DNA from: Mycolicibacterium neworleansense | GTDB lineage: Bacteria > Actinomycetota > Actinomycetes > Mycobacteriales > Mycobacteriaceae | DNA: 64,000 bases | Assembly (NCBI RefSeq): GCF_001245615.1 | Contig: NZ_CWKH01000001.1 | Coordinates: forward strand, 1,240,001-1,304,000 | Direction: 5' to 3' | Shown: positions 43,254-52,313 of the stretch, in pieces | Layout of the letters: the number at the start of each line of letters is the position of its first letter | Numbering within the stretch: position 1 is the first letter of the stretch | Position numbers and translations under genes: made by a program | Notes under the pieces: generated by a model | Told to the model about the DNA's origin: nothing | Databases searched by the model: none | What the model saw: the letters and a program-made list of their open reading frames with translations, nothing else

Positions 43254-44192
43254 TCACCAGCAGAGCAGGCCAGAGGCTCCCAGCACGAACGTCGCGACGG
43301 GCGCGACGGCGATGACGGTGATGGCGCCGAGAAGGCCGGCGTGCGCACTGACCCGGGCCCACGCCGCGGGTGGCAGCGCAAGCCGTTCAGCACGGCTCAG
43401 CAGCGCCACGTCGGCGGCGCCGAGTGCCTGGGCCGGTGTGGCTCCGGCGAGCGCCATCAGTCCGCCCAGCAGCGTGTGCTGCCCGAACCGGCGCGCAGCG
43501 GCATCGTCGGCACACATCTCCAGTAGCCGCCCGACCTCAACAGCTCCGCGGGTCATCAGCGTGATCCTCGGGAAGACCATGGCCAGCCCGCGCAGCGCCG
43601 TGACGATCTTCAGATGATGACCATCCAGGTGCGCCCGCTCATGGGCGAGTACGGCAAGCAACTCCTCGGTACCCAGCGCGGCAATCGCACCGGTGGTGAC
43701 CACGATCGCCGGAGGTGCGCCCGCCACGCAGTATGCGGTGGGCTTACCGGCGTCGACGATGAAGACATCCCGCTTGTCGGTGGGACGTCCGACCAGCCGC
43801 ACAGCTTGCGCGTGGCTGTAGGCGTGGGCGTGCAGCCGACGAATGGTCCGTATCGCCTTTATCCCGACACCGATCACCGTCACCGTCAACACGACCGCGA
43901 GGACAGTCACCGTGGCCTGCGCCGCGAGACCCCGTCGGCCGGCGGCGATGTCGCAGAGGAACTGGACACAGGAAGCCAGGAAGGACCGGCGCCGCCCGTC
44001 GTGAAGTACCACGTCGACGATGATCAGCAACGGAATGACCATCCAGGTCGCCAACACGCTGACGATGGCGGTCAACCATGCCGCGACACCGAATCTGGGG
44101 GCCGACCCGCCGCGGGTGAGAGCACTGAGCAGCGCGGGCGCCACCAGCACCATCACCACGCTGTAGATCAGCAGGCCCGCGGCGATGCTCAC
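43254..44192 (-). CDS. blaR: M56-family metallopeptidase (BlaR1-like, no sensor domain)
   Basis: A 312-residue membrane protease with about four helices. The zinc site is LLAVLAHERAHLDGHH (HExxH), with a downstream Glu in LLEMCADDAAARRFG. BlaR1/MecR1 use this domain to trigger cleavage of BlaI/MecI. This protein lacks the C-terminal penicillin-binding sensor of BlaR1, so what it senses is unknown. ATG 44192 overlaps the blaI stop by 4 bp (ATGA). Confidence 0.85.
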   Translation of the reverse strand: MSIAAGLLIYSVVMVLVAPALLSALTRGGSAPRFGVAAWLTAIVSVLATWMVIPLLIIVDVVLHDGRRRSFLASCVQFLCDIAAGRRGLAAQATVTVLAVVLTVTVIGVGIKAIRTIRRLHAHAYSHAQAVRLVGRPTDKRDVFIVDAGKPTAYCVAGAPPAIVVTTGAIAALGTEELLAVLAHERAHLDGHHLKIVTALRGLAMVFPRITLMTRGAVEVGRLLEMCADDAAARRFGQHTLLGGLMALAGATPAQALGAADVALLSRAERLALPPAAWARVSAHAGLLGAITVIAVAPVATFVLGASGLLCW

Positions 44193-44578
44193 TGCTTCTT
44201 CGCCTTTGTGGAGCGTCTGGCCAGCGTGCGCAGCGCGGCGCGCAGTCGATCGGAGTCCTGCGGGTCGATCTGTTCGATGAAGTAGCTGAGCACCAGGTCA
44301 GAACGACCGCCGCCGTCGAGTGCCTCGCGCATCAATTGAGCGGTGTGTTGCTCGCGGTTCAGCCGCGGCCAGTACCGATAGGCTCGCCCGTCGCGGTCGC
44401 GTTCCAGCCAGCCCTTCGTATGCAGGTTGTCCATCGTCGACATGACGGTGGTGTAGGCGATTCGGCGCTCCCCCGCGAGTTCGTCGAACACCTCGCGCAC
44501 CGTGACTGCTGCATCGCCGCGATTCCAGATCCGATCCATGATGTCGGCTTCGAGTTCGCCGAACCCTCGTACGCGCAC
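44189..44578 (-). CDS. blaI: BlaI/MecI/CopY-family repressor
   Basis: A 129-residue winged-helix repressor with GELEADIMDRIWNRGDAAVT, REVFDELAGERRIAYTTVMS and NLHTKGWLERDRDGRAYRYW, the standard BlaI N-terminal domain. The C-terminal helices mediate dimerisation and cleavage. It is coupled to the M56 protease gene. TAC/GTA dyads 75-105 bp upstream would autoregulate it, and similar dyads precede the NlpC/P60 and L,D-transpeptidase genes. Confidence 0.9.
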   Translation of the reverse strand: MRVRGFGELEADIMDRIWNRGDAAVTVREVFDELAGERRIAYTTVMSTMDNLHTKGWLERDRDGRAYRYWPRLNREQHTAQLMREALDGGGRSDLVLSYFIEQIDPQDSDRLRAALRTLARRSTKAKKQ

Positions 44579-44650
44579 TACATCCCTCCACGTTCGGTGA
44601 TGCGAGCGTACCCCCCGGCGCGGGCTGACAGGGGTCTCGACGCGGCCACG

Positions 44651-44683
44651 CTATCTACTACCTAGGCTAGTACGTAGTACTTC
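44651..44683 (-). promoter_or_regulatory. BlaI-like operator dyads upstream of blaI
   Basis: Two overlapping dyads: TACTA-N7-TAGTA and AGTAC-GT-AGTACT. The left part GCTATCTACTA is identical to that of the site before the L,D-transpeptidase gene (46816-46826). Confidence 0.65.
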
Positions 44684-44699
44684 CGCGCTGTGCGCTTCG

Positions 44700-46235
44700 T
44701 CACGCGGTGTAGCCGAGAGTCGTCATCATCCCGCCCTCTTGGTGATAGGTGTTGTGACAGTGCAGCATCCACACGCCGGGGTTGTCGGCCGTGAAGACCA
44801 CCCGTTGCCGCTGCATCGGCAACACGATGAGGGTGTCCTTGCGGGCACCTGGGCGTCCGTCGTCACTCAGCACCTGAAACGTGTGCCCGTGCAGGTGCAT
44901 CGGATGCCACATCATCGACGAGTTGCGGAATGTCATTGCCACCCGCTGCCCTTCGCGCACCTTCAAAGGCTGGGTGTGCGCGAACGAACGGCCGTTGATC
45001 GTCCACTCGTAGGTCGCCATCGAGCCGCCGAGCTCGACCGGAAGCTCGGCTTCCGGTCGAGCGGCGTCGAAGGTGGCCTCCGGTGATGCGGTGAACGACC
45101 GCACCGTGCCGAGCCGGCCCCGCAACTCCGGTGGCGCATAGTCGGGCGGCGGGGTGGACCCGTCCGCGGTCACCAGTAGTGCGCGCGTCGACGCACCCTT
45201 CCCCTCGGCGGCGGCAACCAACGGAAATACCCCGTCTTGCGCCGTGACCACCACGTCGTACCGCTCCCCCATCCCGATCAGCACCGCGTCCACCTCGGTG
45301 GGAACCACCGGGAAGCCGTCGGTGTGAGTGACAGTCATCCGGTGACCGGCCAGCGCGACCCGGAACGCGGTATCAGAGCCGGCGTTGATCAATCGGATCC
45401 GCACCCGCTGGCCGGGGCGGACCCGGAAGCTGTTCGGGTTCTGAGCATTACGGCCATTGACCACGTACAGCGGATAGTTGACGTCGCCGGCATCGCCGCC
45501 TAGTGGCGAACCGTCACGGCCGCCCATCGAACCCATCTCCGCATCGTGGTCCATGCCGGGCATACCGCCCATACCGGGCATGTCGTGCCCGCCGCCAGAA
45601 CGTATCCGGAGCCGGTCGTAGATCTGGGCAGGGCTTGGCCCGACGTCATCGGTCCAGTCGTCGAGCATCACCACCCATTCCGCGTCGTAACCGCCCGGCT
45701 CATCCGGGTCATCAACGATCAGCGGGAAGTACAGTCCGGTGTCCGCATCGAGCCCGGTGTGAGGATGCGCCCAGTACGTCCCCGGGTGAGGTACGGAGAA
45801 CCGGTAGGTGAAATCGCTGCCGTCGGCAATGTCCGGAGTAGCCGGCGCCGCCCCGTCCATGTCGTTGCGCAGCGCCAGGCCATGCCAGTGCACCGAAGTC
45901 GAATGGCCGAGCCTGTTGCGTACCGTGACCTCCACTTCATCACCGACCGAGGCCCGCAGCAGCGGCCCCGGCACGATGTCGTTGTAGGCGATGGTGTCGG
46001 CGATCGTGCCACCGAGGTCCACGCGTGTGCGCTGGGCGGTCAAGGTGGTAGAGACCGTGCGACCGCTATGGGGCCGACGCGCCTCCGCCGCGGCGATAGC
46101 ATCCTGGGAGTCAACGCGGGTGGGGGTGGCGCCCGGGTCGCGCTGACACCCTGCGAGGGCCGTCGCGCTCAGGGCGACGGATGCCGCGAGGAATCCGCGG
46201 CGGCCGAACCGGTGCAAGTTGGCGATCTCAGACAT
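44700..46235 (-). CDS. mmcO: Multicopper oxidase (MmcO/CueO-like), exported lipoprotein
   Basis: A 511-residue three-cupredoxin oxidase. Copper ligands: TSVHWHGLALRNDMDG, TYWAHPHTG, HPMHLHGHTFQV and LHCHNTYHQEGGM. The N-terminus has a twin-arginine-type start (GRRGFLAASVALSATALAGC) with lipobox LAGC. A methionine/histidine-rich loop (GGHDMPGMGGMPGMDHDAEM) near residue 230 could bind copper. It resembles Rv0846c, which oxidises Cu(I) and protects against copper. ATG 46235 is preferred over an upstream in-frame start. Confidence 0.92.
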   Translation of the reverse strand: MSEIANLHRFGRRGFLAASVALSATALAGCQRDPGATPTRVDSQDAIAAAEARRPHSGRTVSTTLTAQRTRVDLGGTIADTIAYNDIVPGPLLRASVGDEVEVTVRNRLGHSTSVHWHGLALRNDMDGAAPATPDIADGSDFTYRFSVPHPGTYWAHPHTGLDADTGLYFPLIVDDPDEPGGYDAEWVVMLDDWTDDVGPSPAQIYDRLRIRSGGGHDMPGMGGMPGMDHDAEMGSMGGRDGSPLGGDAGDVNYPLYVVNGRNAQNPNSFRVRPGQRVRIRLINAGSDTAFRVALAGHRMTVTHTDGFPVVPTEVDAVLIGMGERYDVVVTAQDGVFPLVAAAEGKGASTRALLVTADGSTPPPDYAPPELRGRLGTVRSFTASPEATFDAARPEAELPVELGGSMATYEWTINGRSFAHTQPLKVREGQRVAMTFRNSSMMWHPMHLHGHTFQVLSDDGRPGARKDTLIVLPMQRQRVVFTADNPGVWMLHCHNTYHQEGGMMTTLGYTA

Positions 46236-46309
46236 GCCTTCCACCCTGAGCACGGAGATCGGTGAATCGGTATGAGTTGTGTGAAGGTTCGTTGAAGAAT
46301 CTGGGCGTT

Positions 46310-46621
46310 TCAGCGGTCACACGTCAGGTCGACATACACAGTCGGGGCGATGCTCTGTTGCGGACGCGTTCGTACCCCGACCAGTGGATTCTGGGACAGC
46401 GAGGATTTGCGCCCGGGGCGTACCGCGTTGACGGTGCATCTGTTGAGCGGTCCATGACCGACCTTGCTCACCATGACCCGAAATCCCTGGGCCTGCAGCA
46501 TCCCGATGGTCGTCTGAGCATCCGAGGTCCCGGTCGGAGCGGCCCCGGCAATGCTCGCGGATGTCATCATCACGGCGGCCGCAACTGCGAGAACCGCCAT
46601 TCCTGAACGTAATAGGGGCAT
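46310..46621 (-). CDS. Small secreted protein upstream of the multicopper oxidase
   Basis: A 103-residue exported protein: signal MAVLAVAAAVMMTSASIAGA, mature part with GMLQAQGFRVMVSKVGHGPL and two cysteines (LNRCTVNAV, VDLTCDR) that may form a disulfide. ATG 46621 follows AGAGGA. Likely co-transcribed with the oxidase 75 bp downstream. I know of similar small mycobacterial secreted proteins, without function. Confidence 0.7.
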   Translation of the reverse strand: MPLLRSGMAVLAVAAAVMMTSASIAGAAPTGTSDAQTTIGMLQAQGFRVMVSKVGHGPLNRCTVNAVRPGRKSSLSQNPLVGVRTRPQQSIAPTVYVDLTCDR

Positions 46622-46914
46622 CGACGTTTCCTCTCTCGAGTCGATCGTGTGCGCCAAGCGTAAGTACGCGACGGCGACCCGCACCGAAACTCATACCGAA
46701 TGCACAACGATCTACGTACCATCCTCGTATTGCCTGACTACGTACGCCCCAATCCAGCAGGTCAGCGCCACGACGGTTACACGTGTCGATGGTGAGCAAT
46801 AGCAAGACCATCCGCGCTATCTACTATCCACGTACGTAGCTAGTAGACTGGGTCGCGTCATGTATCCGCCCTGGCGGGCGTGGTCATCAAGGACATCGCG
46901 TCGATGGAGGCCTC
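46622..46914. promoter_or_regulatory. Divergent promoter with several TAC/GTA dyads
   Basis: Dyads: ATCTACGTACC (46710-46720), ACTACGTACG (46738-46747) and CTACTA-N14-TAGTAG (46821-46846, enclosing ACGTACGT). TAGACT at about 46845 could be a -10 for the transpeptidase. Repressor binding here could control both the transpeptidase and the secreted protein/oxidase pair. Confidence 0.6.
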
Positions 46915-47847
46915 GTGCAGCAGCGCACCAGAAACCTGTGGATCACCTCGATCGCGGCGACCGTCATGGTCACCGCATCGAGCGTTACCGGCACTTCCGC
47001 CTGGGCGGAGCCCGTTGGCCCACCGCAGCCCGTCGACCCGGCGCCACACCTCGGCCCCGCCCAAATGCCTTGGCCGGCACCGTTCGGTCAGTCGGCCGGT
47101 GCCGACGTCCCGGCCGGCCAGAATCCGCTGCCGTTCATCGGTGAGCCGCCATTTGCGCCACCGACGTTCAATCCGGCCAACGGAGCAATGGTCGGTGTCG
47201 CCAAGCCGATCTACATCAACTTTCAGCGGCCGATCGCCGACCGTAAGATGGCCGAGGACGCAATCCACATCTCCTCCAACCCACCGGTGCCCGGCAAGTT
47301 CTACTGGATGAGCAACACCCAGGTGCGCTGGCGGCCAATTGATTTCTGGCCGGCAGGCACCGTGGTCAACATCGACGCCGCGGGCACGAAATCCAGTTTT
47401 CGGGTGGGCGATTCACTGGTGGCCACGATTGACGACGACACCCACCAGATGCAGGTCCACCGCAACGGCACGCTCGAAAAGACCTTCCCCGTCTCCCTGG
47501 GCAAGCCGGGTTACGAAACTCCCAACGGCACCTACTACGTACTGGAGAAGTTCTCCGACATCATCATGGATTCGTCCACCTACGGCGTTCCGGTGAACTC
47601 GCCCGAAGGCTACAAACTCAAAGTCCAAAACGCGGTCCGTCTCAGCAACACCGGGATTTTCGCGCACAGCGCCCCCTGGTCGGTCGCCGATCAGGGCAAG
47701 CGCAACGTCAGCCACGGCTGCCCCAATCTCAGCCCGGCGAACGCCCAATGGTTCTTCGACCACTTCGGCAGCGGCGATCCCGTCGTCGTCAAGAACTCCG
47801 TCGGCCTCTACAACCAGCCAGACGGCGCGCAGGACTGGCAGATCTGA
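46915..47847 (+). CDS. L,D-transpeptidase (YkuD family)
   Basis: A 310-residue exported enzyme: signal peptide ending TSAWA, a Pro-rich linker, an Ig-like domain (about 75-160, [18 protein letters not shown]) and the YkuD domain (about 165-300). The active site is [20 protein letters not shown] followed by [15 protein letters not shown] (catalytic Cys in SHGC). It makes 3-3 peptidoglycan cross-links or links proteins to mDAP. The GTG start has GGAGG 4 nt upstream. BlaI-like dyads lie 70-95 bp upstream. Confidence 0.93.
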   Translation: MQQRTRNLWITSIAATVMVTASSVTGTSAWAEPVGPPQPVDPAPHLGPAQMPWPAPFGQSAGADVPAGQNPLPFIGEPPFAPPTFNPANGAMVGVAKPIYINFQRPIADRKMAEDAIHISSNPPVPGKFYWMSNTQVRWRPIDFWPAGTVVNIDAAGTKSSFRVGDSLVATIDDDTHQMQVHRNGTLEKTFPVSLGKPGYETPNGTYYVLEKFSDIIMDSSTYGVPVNSPEGYKLKVQNAVRLSNTGIFAHSAPWSVADQGKRNVSHGCPNLSPANAQWFFDHFGSGDPVVVKNSVGLYNQPDGAQDWQI

Positions 47848-47851
47848 TTCG

Positions 47852-47874
47852 ACTGCGTAAGACCCGGACGCAGT
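47852..47874. terminator. Hairpin between the transpeptidase and TrpB2 genes
   Basis: Perfect 7-bp arms ACTGCGT/ACGCAGT with a 9-nt loop in the 35-bp gap between convergent genes. Confidence 0.45.
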
Positions 47875-47882
47875 GCGTCAGC

Positions 47883-49184
47883 TCAGAAGTTGCCGTCCAG
47901 GAACTCGGCGTACGCCGGCAGATCGAGTTGGCCATGACCAGAGAGGCCGATCACGACCACCTGCTCGGCCGGGTCGTCGGCCACATGTGCGGCGGCGGCC
48001 GCGATCGCGTGCGTGGACTCGGGAGCGGGCACGATGCCCTGCGTCCGGGCGAACAGGACCCCTGCCGAGAACGCATCGTGCTGACCGATGGCAACACCTT
48101 CAACCAGTCCCAGCTCGACGGTGTGGCTCAGCGCCGGTGCCATCCCGTGATAGCGCAGGCCGCCCGAGTGGATGGGATCGGGCACGAAATCCATTCCAAG
48201 CGTGTGCATCTTGAGCAGCGGGGTAAGGCCTGCCACGTCGCCGTGGTCGTAGCGGTACTCACCCTGTGTGATCGACGGACAGGCGGACGGCTCCGCGGCC
48301 ACGATCTTCGGGTTCGACCGCCCGTGGATCTTCTCACGCAGGAACGGGAATGCCAGGCCGGCAAGGTTGGACCCCCCTCCAGCGCAGCCGAAGACGACGT
48401 CGGCACCGTCCGGCTCGACCGCGGCGAGCTGCGCGACGGCCTCCAAACCGATCACGCTCTGATGCAGCACAACATGATTCAGCACGCTGCCCAGCGCATA
48501 GCGGGTGTCGGTGTTGGCAGCCGCCACCTCGACAGCCTCGCTCACCGCCATTCCGAGGCTGCCGGTGGTATCCGGGTTCGTCGCGAGAATCGCGCGACCC
48601 GACTCGGTCAGGTTCGACGGGCTCGAGTGCACAGTGCCGCCGTACGTTCGGATGAGATGGCCCCGGTAGGGCTTCGACTCATAGGACGCACGCACCTGCC
48701 ACACCTCGACCTCGAGGCCGAACTGCGCTCCGGCAAAAGACAGTGCACTGCCCCACTGCCCAGCGCCGGTCTCGGTGGTGAGCTTCCGGACACCGTCGAT
48801 GCTGTTGTAATAGGCCTGCGCCACAGCGGAGTTGGTCTTGTGGCTGCCGACCGGGCTGACGCCCTCGTACTTGACGTAGATGTGGGCACCGGTGTTGAGC
48901 GCCTGCTCGAAACGCCGGGCCCGGATCAACGGCGACGGCCGCCACATCGAGTAGATGTCACGCACCACCTCCGGGATCTCGATGTACGCCTCGGTGGACA
49001 CCTCCTGCGCGATCAGTCCGCTGGGGAAGAGCGCCGCGAGATCGTCGGGGCGGACCGGCTGCTTGGTGCCGGGATGCAGGTGCGGCGGGATCGGCTGATC
49101 CAACTCGGCAGCCAGGTTGTACCAGTGCGTCGGCACCCCGACGGAAACCAGGTCCGGATGGGAAGCGTCAGCGTGCAGCGTCAT
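47883..49184 (-). CDS. TrpB2-type tryptophan synthase beta-like protein
   Basis: A 433-residue PLP enzyme of the TrpB2 branch. The PLP lysine is in YEGVSPVGSHKTNSAVAQAY, the glycine-rich phosphate loop is VVFGCAGGGSNLAGLAFPFL, and the C-terminal IGLSGHGQLDLPAY is typical. TrpB2 proteins condense serine with indole or act as serine deaminases when no TrpA partner is present. No other trp gene is nearby, so the role is uncertain. ATG 49184 chosen; the upstream extension has no family match. Confidence 0.88.
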   Translation of the reverse strand: MTLHADASHPDLVSVGVPTHWYNLAAELDQPIPPHLHPGTKQPVRPDDLAALFPSGLIAQEVSTEAYIEIPEVVRDIYSMWRPSPLIRARRFEQALNTGAHIYVKYEGVSPVGSHKTNSAVAQAYYNSIDGVRKLTTETGAGQWGSALSFAGAQFGLEVEVWQVRASYESKPYRGHLIRTYGGTVHSSPSNLTESGRAILATNPDTTGSLGMAVSEAVEVAAANTDTRYALGSVLNHVVLHQSVIGLEAVAQLAAVEPDGADVVFGCAGGGSNLAGLAFPFLREKIHGRSNPKIVAAEPSACPSITQGEYRYDHGDVAGLTPLLKMHTLGMDFVPDPIHSGGLRYHGMAPALSHTVELGLVEGVAIGQHDAFSAGVLFARTQGIVPAPESTHAIAAAAAHVADDPAEQVVVIGLSGHGQLDLPAYAEFLDGNF

Positions 49185-49249
49185 GCCGACACTGTAGTCC
49201 GGCCCTACCGCATGCCCTCCACCAGTGCGTTCGGCACCGTGCAGCACGT

Positions 49250-50110
49250 CTAGTGAGCGCGCTCCGCGAGGTTGCGACGCACCGCAGTCACATGTCCGAC
49301 TTCCGGATCGGCCACCGCGACGACGCGATCGAACTGTGTCACCGCGTCGTTCCAACTGCGAAACTTGGTGTCCCAGCCGAGGCCGTCGAGCCGCTCACAC
49401 ACTCCGCGGATGGTGTCATCCGGGACGTCGACCGAGGCCTGGCCGCCGACCAGGCTTCGCAGTCCGGCGTACGGCGAGCTGTCGGCATCCACCGCGTACC
49501 GGCTGACACCGAACTGGCTGCCCGGAGCGGAAAGATCGGTCAAGGCCACCACCACGTCATCGCGCGGCTCGGGCGGCAGATAGGCCAGCGCGCCCTCGTC
49601 GACCCACAGTGTTGGAATATGCGAGCGAAACCCACTGTCACACAAAGGCTTCGTCCAGTCCGACCGCAGATCGGCGGCGATGACGTGGCGGCGACACGAG
49701 GGAGTGACTTCGGCGGCGGCCAGAACCGGCTCTTTGAACTCGAACAGCTCAGGCAGGTCGATCTCGAAGACTGTGACGCTGTCCGGTAGATCCATCCGAA
49801 AGGCGCGGGTGTCCAAACCGGCACCGAGCATGACGATCTGCGTGATGCAGGCAGCGACGGCCTCCTTGATGCGGTCGTCCACCAGGCGGACTGCCACGGT
49901 GCGTCCCTCGTAGAACTGATCGGCGAGCTCCTCGAGGTATTCCCACCGCTGTGCGGGGAACCCGGCCCGAGCCGCATCGACAAATGCCTGTGCCAACGGG
50001 TCGCTGTACAGCCGATCTGGACGTCGGCTCTCCCGCGCCCGGATGACCGCAACCCCGATTGCGGTCAACGCAACACCGGCAAGCGGCACTGCAGGATTGA
50101 TTTCCCCCAC
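49250..50110 (-). CDS. SAM-dependent methyltransferase (TIGR00027/LCM-type)
   Basis: A 286-residue methyltransferase of the large mycobacterial family. Visible: VMLGAGLDTRAFRMDLPDSV (SAM site), VFEIDLPELFEFKE and WVDEGALAYLPPEP. Members methylate unknown small molecules or protein carboxylates. An N-terminal hydrophobic stretch (VPLAGVALTAIGVAVI) is unusual and may anchor it to the membrane. Start GTG 50110. Confidence 0.85.
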   Translation of the reverse strand: MGEINPAVPLAGVALTAIGVAVIRARESRRPDRLYSDPLAQAFVDAARAGFPAQRWEYLEELADQFYEGRTVAVRLVDDRIKEAVAACITQIVMLGAGLDTRAFRMDLPDSVTVFEIDLPELFEFKEPVLAAAEVTPSCRRHVIAADLRSDWTKPLCDSGFRSHIPTLWVDEGALAYLPPEPRDDVVVALTDLSAPGSQFGVSRYAVDADSSPYAGLRSLVGGQASVDVPDDTIRGVCERLDGLGWDTKFRSWNDAVTQFDRVVAVADPEVGHVTAVRRNLAERAH

Positions 50111-50272
50111 GATTCCCCCGAGTCTGTGTCGTCTCAGGACGCTAGGCGGCCCTATCTAAGTCGTCAAGAGATAGCAGATTTTCATTGCCGTCATTAGGTT
50201 TACGGCTCGCCGGTGTGGGATAGCCAACGTATCCGTGAGATTCATCCGCATACGGATTGGAGGTCTACGGCT

Positions 50273-50563
50273 ATGAAGATCACCAAGATAGTCGCCGGTA
50301 CAGCTATTGCAGGTGCGCTGGCGGCCGGAGCCGCCGGACTGAGTGCGGCCGGCGCGAGTGCGGCCCCACCGCAGGCACCCGCGCCAAACCAGCCGATGGT
50401 TGCGATGACCATTCCGGGTGGCCCGAATCCCGGTCCGCCGCCGGCGTGGGCACCGCCAACGCCGGCGCAGCCGACGTGGGGTGCCGGCAATCCCCAGGTG
50501 TGGGATGAAGGCTGGCAGCACTGGGGCGTCTGGATGAACGGCGTGTTCGTGCCGACGTTCTGA
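50273..50563 (+). CDS. Small secreted Pro-rich protein
   Basis: A 96-residue exported protein: signal (IVAGTAIAGALAAGAAGLSA, cleavage after ASA), then a Pro-rich stretch and the aromatic end WDEGWQHWGVWMNGVFVPTF. GGAGG precedes ATG 50273 by about 9 nt. The protein at 52972 has a similar plan and a similar aromatic C-terminus (GWGFWFLGTWIPL), suggesting a small local family of secreted proteins. Function unknown. Confidence 0.75.
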   Translation: MKITKIVAGTAIAGALAAGAAGLSAAGASAAPPQAPAPNQPMVAMTIPGGPNPGPPPAWAPPTPAQPTWGAGNPQVWDEGWQHWGVWMNGVFVPTF

Positions 50564-50575
50564 CCCGATCTGGAC

Positions 50576-50610
50576 CTCCGCCACCGTGGATCCGGTCCGC
50601 GGTGGCGGAG
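50576..50610 (+). terminator. Strong hairpin after the small secreted protein gene
   Basis: Perfect 10-bp arms CTCCGCCACC/GGTGGCGGAG with a 15-nt loop, 12 bp after the stop, followed by CTTTG. Confidence 0.65.
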
Positions 50611-50687
50611 CTTTGAGAACCCAGACAGTGTTCCGCCGGCCGGGACTGGCGATGGGCCGGCGGGTGTCCCCCCGTAGGTTGGTCGGC

Positions 50688-51533
50688 ATGACCGAGCTGG
50701 AACTGAGGGAGATCGAAACCGCCGCCGGAGCGTTGCGGTACTACGACACCGGCGAGGGACCGGCGCTGCTGTTCCTGCACGGCTCGGGCCCCGGCGTTAC
50801 CGGTTGGCGCAATTTTCGCGGGATCCTGCCCACCTTCGCCCAGCAATTCCGTTGTCTGGTCTTGGAATTCCCAGGATTCGGGGTCACCGACGACCTCGGC
50901 GGCCATCCGATGATCACCGCGCAGGGTGTGGTGGGTCCGTTCCTCGACGCCCTGGGTGTCGACCGCGCGCACATCGTCGGAAACTCGATGGGCGGCGGGG
51001 TGGGAATCAACTTCGCCATCCGGCAGCCAGATCGCATCGGCAAGCTCGTCACCATCGGCGGTATCGGAACCAACGTCTTCAGCCCGGGGCCCAGTGAAGG
51101 TATCCGTCTACTGCAGGAGTTCACCGAAGACCCGACCCGCCAGCGCCTGATCGACTGGTTGAACTCGATGGTGTTCGATCCGGCGCTGGTCACCGAGGAA
51201 CTCATCGAGCAGCGGTGGGAGCTGGCCACCGACCCCACGACACTGGCCGCGGCAAAACGGATGTACGGCAAGGCCGCGTTCGCGGGAATGATGGCCGCCA
51301 TGCGGGCGTCCGATGCTCCGCTGCCGTGGGCGCAGATGCACAAGGTGGCCGCACCCACGCTGCTCACCTGGGGCCGCGATGACCGGGTCAGTCCGTTGGA
51401 CATGGCGCTGATCCCCATGCGGACCATTCCGAACGCCGAGCTGCACGTGTTCCCCAACTGCGGACACTGGGCCATGATCGAGGCCAAAGAGGCCTTCGAG
51501 CAGACGGTGCTGGGGTTCTTGGCCCGCGCCTAG
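50688..51533 (+). CDS. Alpha/beta hydrolase of the C-C bond hydrolase type (HsaD/BphD-like)
   Basis: A 281-residue hydrolase with LLFLHGSGPGVTGWRNFRGI (oxyanion hole), the nucleophile elbow HIVGNSMGGGVGINFA (Ser), LLTWGRDDRVSPLD (Asp) and FPNCGHWAMIEAKEAF (His). The GSGPG-GWxNF pattern is typical of meta-cleavage product hydrolases. It might act on an aromatic ring-cleavage product, but no dioxygenase is adjacent. ATG 50688 is chosen; it overlaps the convergent TetR gene by 4 bp. Confidence 0.87.
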   Translation: MTELELREIETAAGALRYYDTGEGPALLFLHGSGPGVTGWRNFRGILPTFAQQFRCLVLEFPGFGVTDDLGGHPMITAQGVVGPFLDALGVDRAHIVGNSMGGGVGINFAIRQPDRIGKLVTIGGIGTNVFSPGPSEGIRLLQEFTEDPTRQRLIDWLNSMVFDPALVTEELIEQRWELATDPTTLAAAKRMYGKAAFAGMMAAMRASDAPLPWAQMHKVAAPTLLTWGRDDRVSPLDMALIPMRTIPNAELHVFPNCGHWAMIEAKEAFEQTVLGFLARA

Positions 51534-52150
51534 GTTTGCCGCCCACGCGGGTCCGCGGACTCCACGTGGGCCATCACCATCTCCAGGAACGGCCGGTACA
51601 GGTCCTCGGAATCGATGTGGCTGCCGAGCGTGATGCCCTCATTGGCGGCGATCAGCACCTTGGCCAGGAGGTCGGACCGTACCCGTAGGCGTCCACCGAT
51701 CTTGTCCAGGTGAGCGTCGATGTAGTCGGCCAGCGAGCGCACGGTCTGCCGGCGCTGTGCGGCCACTCGATCGCGTGCTTCGGGATTGCGCAGTAGGAAC
51801 AGCGTGAACTCGTAGCCGAGCGCCGCGCGGTCGGGTGCGCCGATGCTCAATTCCCGCCAGCGCTCGGCCAGCTTGCCGGCATCGAAGTCACTGACCGTCC
51901 GAAACGACTCGACGATGTCGGCGAAGCCGTCCAGGAAGCGCTGCAGCTGACGCTCCATGACGGCGAGGAACAGCTCCTCTTTTGTCCCGAAATGCGAGTA
52001 GATCGCCCCGCGGGTGTAACCGGCGGCGTCGGCGATGACCTCGAGGGCTGCTGCGCCAAAACCATCCCGCGCGACCACCTCTTCAGCCGCGTCCAGCAAC
52101 AACGAGCGCGTGTGCTCCACCCGCTTCTGCCGGGTCCATCGTTGCGTCAC
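51530..52150 (-). CDS. TetR-family regulator
   Basis: A 206-residue TetR protein. The helix-turn-helix is GAAALEVIADAAGYTRGAIY followed by SHFGTKEELFLAVMER. It is divergent from the SnoaL-like gene, with an ATACA/TGTAT palindrome in between as likely operator. GTG 52150 gives MTQRWTRQKRVEHTRSLL, the usual start. Confidence 0.87.
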   Translation of the reverse strand: MTQRWTRQKRVEHTRSLLLDAAEEVVARDGFGAAALEVIADAAGYTRGAIYSHFGTKEELFLAVMERQLQRFLDGFADIVESFRTVSDFDAGKLAERWRELSIGAPDRAALGYEFTLFLLRNPEARDRVAAQRRQTVRSLADYIDAHLDKIGGRLRVRSDLLAKVLIAANEGITLGSHIDSEDLYRPFLEMVMAHVESADPRGRQT

Positions 52151-52226
52151 GGGTCCCCCTCCCAAGAGGCGCAGCCGACATCATCAACCTGCACCGCACG
52201 CATGAAAATTCATCGTTGAATCTACG

Positions 52227-52240
52227 ATACAGATATGTAT
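52227..52240. promoter_or_regulatory. Operator candidate ATACA-N4-TGTAT
   Basis: Perfect 5-bp arms in an AT-rich patch of the 163-bp divergent promoter between the TetR gene and the SnoaL-like gene. Likely TetR-binding site. Confidence 0.6.
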
Positions 52241-52313
52241 ATTAGTTGTGTGCGCCACGCCACATGAGTCGCTGGCCTGGCCTCTGCCGCTCCCCCAATG
52301 GATAAGGACCGCA

